The notes beneath the pieces were generated by a model that had not been told where the DNA came from, searched no databases, and was given only the letters and a program-made list of their open reading frames with translations. The position numbers and the translations under genes are program-made. This document shows positions 1-4,388 of a stretch of 6,251 bases of DNA, piece by piece. How positions within the stretch are numbered: the first letter of the stretch is position 1; every line of letters starts with the position of its first letter. This DNA is from Methanomassiliicoccales archaeon (lineage in GTDB: Archaea > Thermoplasmatota > Thermoplasmata > Methanomassiliicoccales > UBA472), in assembly GCA_028679935.1 (NCBI GenBank), contig JAJRAL010000039.1:1-6251 (forward strand), in the 5' to 3' direction.

Positions 1-293
1 GCTCAATTGACATTGAAACAGGTTCGACGCTCTGTGAAACTATCCTCTGGCTGGGAATTGCAGAGGGTATCCCCGGCTCTCTGTCGTCGCCGCAGTCAGG
101 TGCTTGATTCGGAATATGACATCGTTTTCAATGGAATGTTCGGGCGACGAGCGGGGATGGAGGGTCGTCGCCTCTTCGATCCGCACCCACCGTATAGGCG
201 ATACCATCATGTTCCTACGGCCTTTTCATTGAGGAATGAGGTGCTGGTCTGGGCAACAAGGTGCATATAGTTGCTGGTCTCAACCGACGTCGA
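1..293. other. No convincing gene; intergenic or decayed sequence
   Basis: I see no supportable gene here. A plus-strand frame opening at a TTG near base 7 (87 codons) has an arginine-rich, low-complexity-like product with no motif and no ribosome binding site. A minus-strand frame from ATG at 210 down to a stop at 40 (56 codons) is equally anonymous, though a TATA-like stretch on that strand (264-270) lies about 55 bases before its ATG. Neither shows a domain I recognise. The only structured signal is the AT-rich CATATAG at 264-270, which is well placed to start transcription just before the hairpin at 294. Confidence 0.5.
264..270 (+). promoter_or_regulatory. Candidate archaeal TATA box for the 341-499 gene
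   Basis: CATATAG stands out in GC-richer surroundings. If it is a TATA box, transcription would begin about 25 bases downstream, near 290-294. That is the base of the hairpin that precedes the micro-gene, so the mRNA leader would consist almost entirely of that hairpin plus the Shine-Dalgarno. The assignment rests on position and base composition only. The same stretch read on the minus strand is also TATA-like. Confidence 0.35.
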
Positions 294-329
294 AGAGGAC
301 CGGGTCAGCTGATCAGCGCCCGGTCTTCT
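294..329 (+). promoter_or_regulatory. Strong leader hairpin abutting a Shine-Dalgarno
   Basis: Bases 294-304 (AGAGGACCGGG) pair with 319-329 (CCCGGTCTTCT) over 11 consecutive positions, with a single G-U. The 14-base loop contains the palindrome GCTGATCAGC (308-317), which adds a short apical stem. The structure ends exactly where the ribosome binding site begins (330), so it could influence translation or protect the 5' end of the mRNA. It could instead be the terminator of an upstream gene, but no T-run follows it. Confidence 0.55.
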
Positions 330-337
330 AGGTGATC
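330..337 (+). promoter_or_regulatory. Perfect Shine-Dalgarno AGGTGATC
   Basis: AGGTGATC is fully complementary to the usual 3' tail of archaeal 16S rRNA (GATCACCT). It ends three bases before the ATG at 341. It also contains an in-frame GTG at 332, directly after an in-frame TAG (329-331). The strong Shine-Dalgarno favours the ATG at 341 as the true start and is the best evidence that the short frame is expressed. Confidence 0.65.
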
Positions 338-340
338 GAC

Positions 341-499
341 ATGAAGGAGAAGACCAAGAAGGACATCGACGAAGGGATCAAGGATCTTCAGACGGGAGTC
401 AGGACCGGAGTCAAGGACGTTCAGAAGGCCGCCAGGGATGTTGGGGGCGCCATTGACAAAGAAGTGAAGAAGGCACAAAAGAAAATGAAGAGATCTTGA
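341..499 (+). CDS. 52-residue lysine-rich amphipathic helical protein
   Basis: I do not recognise a named family. The product has 52 residues and starts MKEKTKKDIDEG. It consists of alternating charged and hydrophobic residues with hydrophobic positions every three to four residues (I9, I13, L16, V20, V24, V27, A31, V34, I38, V42), which predicts one long amphipathic helix. There is no cysteine, no signal peptide and no membrane segment, and the C-terminus is strongly basic (about residues 39-52, many lysines). Recurring GV-x-x-GV-K-D-V and A-R-D-V-G-G-A-I-D patterns resemble LEA-like or apolipoprotein-like helical repeats, which in other organisms bind membranes or protect proteins under stress. 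That parallel is inference. The start is fixed by a perfect AGGTGATC Shine-Dalgarno, and a hairpin sits immediately upstream. The gene is below usual annotation length cut-offs. Confidence 0.6.
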   Translation: MKEKTKKDIDEGIKDLQTGVRTGVKDVQKAARDVGGAIDKEVKKAQKKMKRS

Positions 500-580
500 G
501 AACGGGTCCCTTCGAGCAAGACCTGCGAAGTGGCTCCCAGTGGACTCAAGGACGGAGCGGTGATGATCACTCCCGTTCTC
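498..580 (+). other. Possible three-way-junction RNA fold between two small genes
   Basis: Bases 498-506 (GAGAACGGG) are perfectly complementary to 572-580 (CCCGTTCTC). Inside that 9-bp stem are two further hairpins: 510-514 with 526-530 (CTTCG/CGAAG) and 533-537 with 554-558 (GCTCC/GGAGC). Together they draw a three-way junction that starts at the stop codon of the upstream micro-gene and ends 64 bases before the next ATG. One 9-bp match within this distance is expected by chance about twice in a window this size, so this is a candidate only. Confidence 0.25.
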
Positions 581-644
581 TCCGCCTGCTTCTGTGAAGG
601 TCTTCATATCGGCCCCCCTCCCATTTTTCATCGGGACGAAGCAC

Positions 645-911
645 ATGACCGGGAAGAACGGCAAGAAGCCGGAGGAAGAATCCAAAGAGCCCGAGGAACC
701 CGCCGAAGAGGAGGACGGGGATTCCAAGGACATCTACGATCATGATACCAGGCAGGAGATGGTCGAGAATGACGAAATCACCGCCTCCGAGGAAGGATTC
801 ATGCGCGGTTGGGACGGCACGGTGGAAGGCGGAAAGAAGCACAAGAAGGACAGCGACCACAAGGACATGGCGTCGGTCGAGCTGGCCAAGGAACAGTACC
901 GAGAGGATTGA
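645..911 (+). CDS. 88-residue highly acidic small protein
   Basis: This is an unrecognised soluble protein of 88 residues from ATG 645. Residues 1-35 are a low-complexity, probably disordered tail of E, P, K and D. Residues 43-57 hold the one ordered-looking motif, DEITASEEGFMRGWD, with a helix-like pattern around GFMRGW. Residues 64-73 are K/H/D-rich, and the C-terminal 15 residues look helical. From memory, motifs of the type D-E-I-(S/A)-x-x-E-E-x-F-M-x-G-(Y/W) recur in small archaeal proteins of unknown function, but I cannot verify that here. The frame stays open upstream to a GTG at 594; I prefer the ATG because the extra 17 residues are hydrophobic and proline-rich and look like translated leader. 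No strong ribosome binding site is visible for either start. It is co-directional with the 341-499 gene, 145 bases apart. Confidence 0.6.
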   Translation: MTGKNGKKPEEESKEPEEPAEEEDGDSKDIYDHDTRQEMVENDEITASEEGFMRGWDGTVEGGKKHKKDSDHKDMASVELAKEQYRED

Positions 912-1013
912 CCACGTCTAGTGTACCCTTCAGGCCGTGATGCTTCTGTGGCGCATTCGCTAGCGTTGTGATCTACCCCAACAAGGCTCTCGCTGACCTG
1001 AAGAAGAGAGAGG

Positions 1014-1070
1014 ATCCGAGGTTGCCCCTGAGTTGCCCTGAAGGCAAGAGGGGGACCGGGGGCTTCGGAT
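1014..1070. ncRNA. Candidate structured RNA: four collinear helices in one long hairpin
   Basis: Four nested stems line up in order. ATCCGA (1014-1019) pairs with TCGGAT (1065-1070). GGT (1020-1022) pairs with ACC (1055-1057). CCCCT (1025-1029) pairs with AGGGG (1049-1053). TTGCC (1033-1037) pairs with GGCAA (1043-1047) around a five-base loop. That gives 19 Watson-Crick pairs in 57 bases, separated by small internal loops and one larger asymmetric bulge. On the minus strand the element would lie in the 3' region of the small membrane protein mRNA and is followed by a pyrimidine-rich run, but not a T-run. No box motif of H/ACA or C/D RNA is clear. The strand is unknown and the RNA status is inferred. 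Confidence 0.35.
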
Positions 1071-1091
1071 GTCTAGGCCATAGGCTGAGAC
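1071..1091. other. Second hairpin immediately after the long one
   Basis: GTCT (1071-1074) pairs with AGAC (1088-1091), and GGCC (1076-1079) pairs with GGCT (1083-1086, one G-U). They are separated by a single A-G mismatch and closed by the three-base loop ATA. It directly follows the 1014-1070 structure with no spacer, so the two could stack as one folded unit. Confidence 0.3.
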
Positions 1092-1129
1092 CCGGCTCGA
1101 ATCCAGCGCTAGGAGCCCACTCGGCAGCC

Positions 1130-1273
1130 CTACTTGATCACCAGGATCCCAAGCACAAGCAGGACCAGGACTGCCAATATCACCGCACCAAGCAGACCGA
1201 ATATTAGCCAGCCTAGGATGAATGCCACTACCGCGCCGAGTCCCAGGGCCCCCCAATTCATTGTTATTGCCAT
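1130..1273 (-). CDS. 47-residue hydrophobic membrane protein
   Basis: The frame runs from ATG (1273-1271) to TAG (1132-1130) and encodes 47 residues beginning MAITMNWGALGLGAVV and ending with a single lysine. Residues 8-46 contain no charged residue. This is long enough for two membrane helices (about 8-25 and 27-46) with a turn around the glycines at 26-29, or one very long helix. Glycines at 8, 11, 13, 21, 26, 29 and 42 could allow tight helix packing. I recognise no family; small two-helix inner-membrane proteins of this kind are common and often stress-linked. A TATA-like AAGCATAATAAAC stretch about 35 bases upstream on this strand supports expression with a short leader. It is divergent from the HdeD-like membrane protein at 1526, and a shared membrane role is possible but unproven. 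Confidence 0.68.
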   Translation of the reverse strand: MAITMNWGALGLGAVVAFILGWLIFGLLGAVILAVLVLLVLGILVIK

Positions 1274-1302
1274 TGTATACCCTTTTTGACGACGGAAGCC
1301 TC

Positions 1303-1315
1303 CTGTTTATTATGC
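1303..1315 (-). promoter_or_regulatory. Candidate TATA box for the small membrane protein
   Basis: Read on the minus strand this is CATAATAAAC, preceded by a purine-rich AAAGGAAAG that could act as a BRE. A start about 25 bases on (around 1285) leaves a leader of roughly 12 bases before the ATG at 1273. A weak AAGGG lies within that leader. Confidence 0.45.
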
Positions 1316-1323
1316 TTTCCTTT

Positions 1324-1386
1324 GACTGGTGGGCGCTGGCTTGACCGGGACGGCGACTGCATCAGGAACAAAGGGCGCCACTGGTC
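1324..1386. repeat. Long imperfect inverted repeat in the divergent spacer
   Basis: GACTGGTGGGCGC (1324-1336) pairs with GCGCCACTGGTC (1375-1386) over 12 positions, with two G-U pairs and one bulged G, around a 38-base loop. One further T-A pair (1323/1387) extends it. The right arm overlaps a second possible pairing: AAAGGGCGC (1370-1378) with GTGCCCTTT (1424-1432), nine positions with one G-U. The two folds exclude each other. The right arm also runs into the near-palindrome TCAGGTCCCTGA (1385-1396). It may be RNA structure or a protein-binding region between divergent promoters. Confidence 0.35.
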
Positions 1387-1454
1387 AGGTCCCTGAGAAT
1401 GATCAAATACAGATGGCTCAAGAGTGCCCTTTAGCGCCTAAGTTGGCCCGCGAC

Positions 1455-1482
1455 CTTTATGAGCAGTGAGACGGGTTAAACT
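1455..1482 (+). promoter_or_regulatory. Candidate promoter region of the HdeD-like gene
   Basis: Two AT-rich elements are candidates: CTTTATG at about 1455-1461 and GGTTAAACT at about 1474-1482. The second is the better fit, because a start about 25 bases downstream (near 1503) leaves a leader of about 23 bases that contains the AAGGAG ribosome binding site. Neither is a strong consensus. Confidence 0.3.
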
Positions 1483-1511
1483 GGCATAGACAACATCCTT
1501 CAAAGAGGCCG

Positions 1512-1517
1512 AAGGAG
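1512..1517 (+). promoter_or_regulatory. Ribosome binding site AAGGAG of the HdeD-like gene
   Basis: AAGGAG lies eight bases before the ATG at 1526, standard spacing, and fixes that start. Confidence 0.6.
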
Positions 1518-1525
1518 AGTGACTG

Positions 1526-2395
1526 ATGCCTTCCATCGAGGACTTCGTCCAGGATCTCTACAAGGGCGAGAAGGAGGTCTCGGTGCCGAAGGACAAGGTC
1601 ACCAAGCTATCTCCCGGCTGGAAGGTCTCGAAGCTGAACCTCCCCCACAAAGGGAGCAAGGCAAGCTGGCGGAACGGCCTTTTGCACGCCCATGACATGG
1701 GCGATCACTATCTGGTCCATCTGGACCGGGTGGATCCAGGGGAGCACAGCATCGGACATATGATCGCGGATGCACCGCTGATGCTGTTCCTATGGACCGG
1801 GTTCAGGTCCGCCTCCAAGAGCGCTGAGGGGAAGAAGGCCGAGGGAGAAGGAGTCCCGACCACCAGATGGATGCCTCACCTCGTGATCGGGTCCGCCCTC
1901 CTCCTGATCGGGATCGTCATCGTGGCGAACAATGCCCTTGCTCTCAACCTGATCTATCTTGCGGCCGCCGCAGCCCTGTTCGTTCTCGGGATCGGGTTCA
2001 TCTGGAGAGGACTGGGCATCACGCGGAAACCGGTCGCGTGGATAGGAGTCGTCATCGGATTGATCATGATAATCATGGCAGCTATCATTTACTTCAACCC
2101 GTTGATCGCCTTCTGGATACTGCTGCTGACCCTGGCGATCTGGACGTTAGGAAGCGGGCTCTTTCTCATCCTTGGCAGAGGCGAAAAGATACAATTCGAC
2201 GCAGGAAGCCTCGCCCCTATCATCATGGGGATCGCCTCATTGGTGTTGGCGATTATTCTCGTGTTCGATCCATCGTCGGGGCTGAGCATCGTGGTCACTC
2301 TGGGTGGTCTTCTGATCGCCTTCATGGGATTGATGCAGGTCGCCGCTGGCGTCATCCTGAGAAACGCAGAGGCAGAAGCCAATGAAGAGGGCTAG
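1526..2395 (+). CDS. HdeD/DUF308-like six-helix membrane protein with an extra N-terminal domain
   Basis: This 289-residue protein has two parts. Residues 1-100 are soluble and basic, with a conspicuous histidine/aspartate segment at 53-84 (LHAHDMGDHYLVHLDRVD, then H74, H78, D82). It could bind metal or be an unnamed recurring archaeal domain; I do not recognise it. A charged linker follows at 98-115. The C-terminal half has six predicted membrane helices at about 117-135, 140-160, 170-190, 194-217, 229-248 and 253-278. Their pairing and short glycine-rich helices (WRGLGITRKPVAW between helices 2 and 3, FDPSSGLSIV between 5 and 6) match the HdeD/DUF308 family, known in enterobacteria for acid resistance and of unclear function in archaea. 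HdeD proteins usually consist of the membrane part alone (around 180-200 residues), so the N-terminal extension is unusual. The start is supported by AAGGAG eight bases upstream. The gene is probably monocistronic, with a hairpin terminator after it. Confidence 0.82.
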   Translation: MPSIEDFVQDLYKGEKEVSVPKDKVTKLSPGWKVSKLNLPHKGSKASWRNGLLHAHDMGDHYLVHLDRVDPGEHSIGHMIADAPLMLFLWTGFRSASKSAEGKKAEGEGVPTTRWMPHLVIGSALLLIGIVIVANNALALNLIYLAAAAALFVLGIGFIWRGLGITRKPVAWIGVVIGLIMIIMAAIIYFNPLIAFWILLLTLAIWTLGSGLFLILGRGEKIQFDAGSLAPIIMGIASLVLAIILVFDPSSGLSIVVTLGGLLIAFMGLMQVAAGVILRNAEAEANEEG

Positions 2396-2427
2396 ACCTC
2401 TCGGAGTCGCGTGTTTGTCATGGGGGT

Positions 2428-2447
2428 GGGCGATGCCTGCCCGTTTT
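2428..2447 (+). terminator. Hairpin plus T-tract after the HdeD-like gene
   Basis: GGGCG (2428-2432) pairs with TGCCC (2438-2442) around a five-base loop, followed by GTTTTGTCTCT. It lies 33 bases after the stop at 2395 and only a few bases before the end of the convergent kinase gene. The T-tract is on the plus-strand side only, so it would stop plus-strand transcription before it enters the kinase gene antisense. Confidence 0.5.
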
Positions 2448-2451
2448 GTCT

Positions 2452-4131
2452 CTAATCGCTATCTGGTATGGAGTGTTTCGCAAGCGAGTCTCTGACGACC
2501 CGGATCATCCTTGGAGCGATGACGGGCAGGAACGGCAAAAGATACCTCACCCGTCTCGCTTTCTTGATGACCTGGGTGCCGTTCTCTGTGCGGTAGGCCG
2601 CGAGGAAGGAATCAGCGACGAGCTTCAATCCGTCCTCCTGCTTTGCCATCTTGGCGGAATAGTACAGGAATTCCGCGAGGTCCCAAGCCCTGTCCCCTCT
2701 TTCCACCGCCTGCTCGAGGTCCAACAGATCGACCCCGTCCTTGCTGACAAGGGCGTTCTGTGGCTTCGTATCCCCGTAGACCAGCCCGGCCTTGTGCAGT
2801 CTGCCCAGCACCCGTGCGTACTCTTCGACGCTGCTGGCATCAGTGCTCGCCCCAGTGGTGATCTCACGGACGGACTTGTCCAGCGAGACCCCTTCGGAGT
2901 ACTCGGTCACCAGTGTCCTCTCGTCCAAGACGACCCCAGCGATCCGATGGGTCTTGACCCCGAGTCCGTGCAGTCGCCTTACCGCCTCGACCTCTCTGTG
3001 GAGTCTGGAGAGCGGAGCTATGTTGAACCTCTTGGCGGCGACCGACCAGATGCTGATGAGAACCCATTTCGCGGACTTCAGCTGGGGGAATTGCTTGACT
3101 ATGAACTTCATTCGCTTCTCATCGTTCCAGATCTCGAGCTGAGTGCTCGCGTTGGTGAAGTCCCCCTTCTTCTTTTCCTCGTGCTGGTAGTTCTCGCCGA
3201 ACCCGTACATGTGGGCGATTTCATCGATCATCTTGCTCGCATCGTCGAACACGACCCCCTCTTCAAGCCGGAGCAGTTTCTTGGGTCGGTCGAGCTCGAC
3301 GAGCGACCCGATGTTCTCCGCGACATCAGATTTGAGAAGAGGTTGGGTCTTGTCTCCTATTCCAACGGTGCTGGAGAGCGAGTGGCGCGCGTTTCTGATC
3401 GTTCCTCCAGTCGTCGAAGGATACATCTTGTGCAGGATGGAAAGGGACCTCCTCCGCCTCTTCCTCAGCCTGAAGATCCTGACCGAGTCATCGGACCTCT
3501 CCACTATCCCCTTCGAAGCAAACAGCTCGGCGGCGTCACGAAATCCTCGAATGGCGAACTCCAAGTTGTCTATCCTCCGGACGCCGCTGTAAGTGCGAAC
3601 ATACCCACCAATCGCATCCGGGAACTCGGAAGCCCTCTCGTGCAGCTTGTCGAAGAGGAAGTATTCGCAAGGTATGATCAGGTTCGAAGAGAAGTCGCCG
3701 TAGTCGGCTTGGATCTCGATCAGCTCTTCGGCCATTATCCTCTTCTTGTATTCTGTCTCCACCCTTCGCAGGAACTCCGCATTGACTAGGGGCTCATAGA
3801 CGTTCAGGAACAACCCTACGACAGACTCCCCGAGCGCAGGTTGCGATGCCGCCTTGAGCAGGGTCGCCTCGTCGATGATGATCGGGGATGAGCCGATGCG
3901 ATCGGTCTCGGGTTTGTCGTTCTGCTCCCCCCGTGGGTTCTTCGTGACTACGATCAAGCCACAATCAGAGTCGTCCTTCCCATACCCCTCGACCCATGGG
4001 CCATCGGCGCAGAGGGAATGGATCTCCTCCCCCGGGACCAGGCTCTCTGCCACAGCGATGAGCTTGGACTTCTGGTCGTCAGTAAGTCTGCCTCGGCTGT
4101 CGAGTCCTGCGGTCCGGTCAGAATCGCTCAT
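2452..4131 (-). CDS. Nucleotidyltransferase-like plus RIO/Bud32-like protein kinase fusion
   Basis: This 559-residue protein is numbered from ATG 4131, chosen because AGGTGG lies four bases upstream; a GTG ten codons earlier also keeps the frame open. Residues 44-62 (GPWVEGYGKDDSD, then CGLIVV) resemble the G-[SP]-W-x-x-G-x-x-x-x-S-D-x-D motif of nucleotidyltransferases of the MNT/Pol-beta fold, but the second metal-binding aspartate is replaced (DCG). The middle (about 120-260) is helical with a winged-helix-like stretch and a very basic patch (R221-R228). Residues 330-500 carry kinase motifs: K346 (IVKQF), E380/E382 on helix C, catalytic loop G453-D454-T-K456-P-Q-N459, D471-L-E in place of DFG, and D480-x-x-W-D484. 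This order and the short catalytic loop fit the RIO/Bud32/lipopolysaccharide-kinase group. No glycine-rich loop is apparent before K346. The substrate is unknown. It could phosphorylate a protein or small molecule, with the N-terminal part as a sensor or second enzyme. Confidence 0.75.
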   Translation of the reverse strand: MSDSDRTAGLDSRGRLTDDQKSKLIAVAESLVPGEEIHSLCADGPWVEGYGKDDSDCGLIVVTKNPRGEQNDKPETDRIGSSPIIIDEATLLKAASQPALGESVVGLFLNVYEPLVNAEFLRRVETEYKKRIMAEELIEIQADYGDFSSNLIIPCEYFLFDKLHERASEFPDAIGGYVRTYSGVRRIDNLEFAIRGFRDAAELFASKGIVERSDDSVRIFRLRKRRRRSLSILHKMYPSTTGGTIRNARHSLSSTVGIGDKTQPLLKSDVAENIGSLVELDRPKKLLRLEEGVVFDDASKMIDEIAHMYGFGENYQHEEKKKGDFTNASTQLEIWNDEKRMKFIVKQFPQLKSAKWVLISIWSVAAKRFNIAPLSRLHREVEAVRRLHGLGVKTHRIAGVVLDERTLVTEYSEGVSLDKSVREITTGASTDASSVEEYARVLGRLHKAGLVYGDTKPQNALVSKDGVDLLDLEQAVERGDRAWDLAEFLYYSAKMAKQEDGLKLVADSFLAAYRTENGTQVIKKARRVRYLLPFLPVIAPRMIRVVRDSLAKHSIPDSD

Positions 4132-4173
4132 CCGCCCACCTGGACGAGCCCGCGTGGGCACTTCGCCCTCTCC

Positions 4174-4190
4174 GAGGGGCTTTGCCCCTC
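4174..4190. repeat. Perfect GC-rich hairpin in the presumed kinase leader
   Basis: GAGGGGC (4174-4180) and GCCCCTC (4184-4190) form a perfect 7-bp stem with the three-base loop TTT (AAA on the minus strand). CC at 4172-4173 and GG at 4193-4194 can extend it past a two-base bulge. It lies 43 bases upstream of the kinase ATG. It could be an attenuator-like leader structure, a dispersed repeat unit, or chance in GC-rich DNA. Confidence 0.4.
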
Positions 4191-4283
4191 ACGGCCCGTC
4201 GAGCCCCGCTCAGGCAGCTCGCCGCCCGACACGCGCCGCGGATCTCCTGCTCGTCCATGACGAAAGGCATCGGTGCCCATCTG

Positions 4284-4293
4284 ACTAATACAC
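4284..4293 (-). promoter_or_regulatory. Weak TATA-like element for the kinase gene
   Basis: Read on the minus strand this is GTGTATTAGT. Use of it would place the start near 4260 and give a leader of roughly 130 bases that includes the GC-rich hairpin. Such a long leader is unusual in archaea, so either the leader is regulatory or the real promoter is elsewhere. Confidence 0.25.
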
Positions 4294-4354
4294 TTCGGCG
4301 ATGTCGGGACGGATAGTACGGAGAATAGACAGAACGGTCGGAAGGAAACCCAAC

Positions 4355-4362
4355 GTTTAATA
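4355..4362 (+). promoter_or_regulatory. TATA box of the pyruvyl transferase operon, likely leaderless
   Basis: GTTTAATA is a good archaeal TATA match centred about 30 bases before the ATG at 4389. The predicted transcription start (about 4383-4389) falls at or just before the start codon. No Shine-Dalgarno is present. Together these indicate a leaderless mRNA, a common arrangement for first genes of archaeal operons. Confidence 0.6.
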
Positions 4363-4388
4363 CGCGCCAGCGATTTGCGAACGGTTGC

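Larger units (their letters stand above)
912..1129. other. Non-coding spacer with dense inverted repeats
   Basis: This stretch has no convincing coding frame. The plus-strand frame from GTG 968 to 1207 (79 codons) is disorderly in composition and runs through the hairpins. The spacer lies between the stop of the acidic protein (plus) and the stop of the small membrane protein (minus), so it is a convergent region. Its centre (1014-1119) holds nested and tandem inverted repeats described separately. Terminator or 3'-UTR structure, or a stand-alone small RNA, are the main options. Confidence 0.5.
4132..4388. other. Divergent spacer between the kinase gene and the pyruvyl transferase operon
   Basis: The left two thirds (4140-4260) are very GC-rich, and the right third is AT-richer and holds the promoters. 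I see no gene. A minus-strand frame from ATG 4258 (46 codons, overlapping the start of the kinase gene) is arginine- and alanine-rich with no ribosome binding site and looks spurious. The region would contain the 5' leader of the kinase mRNA, including the hairpin at 4174-4190. Confidence 0.5.

Noticed and set aside
10..40. ATTGAAAC-like ends suggestive of a CRISPR repeat
   Set aside because: ATTGAAAC at about 12-19 and GTGAAAC at about 34-40 are not regularly spaced copies of a longer repeat, so no array is present in the window.
40..210. Minus-strand frame of 56 codons (starts MMVSPIRWVRIEEA)
   Set aside because: The composition is not absurd and a weak TATA lies upstream, but there is no motif and no good ribosome binding site, so I could not support it as a gene.
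7..270. Plus-strand frame of 87 codons at the window start
   Set aside because: It begins with TTG, has no ribosome binding site, and its arginine-rich product shows no recognisable pattern.
594..644. GTG start extending the acidic protein by 17 residues
   Set aside because: The extension is hydrophobic and proline-rich, unlike the rest of the protein, and has no ribosome binding site. ATG 645 is preferred, though not certain.
968..1207. Plus-strand frame of 79 codons over the hairpin region
   Set aside because: It starts at GTG without a ribosome binding site, runs through the nested hairpins and overlaps the better-supported minus-strand membrane protein.
2446..3789. Long plus-strand open frame of 447 codons opposite the kinase gene
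   Set aside because: It mirrors the codon structure of the kinase gene on the other strand, where clear catalytic motifs are found. Its own product has no motif and no ribosome binding site.
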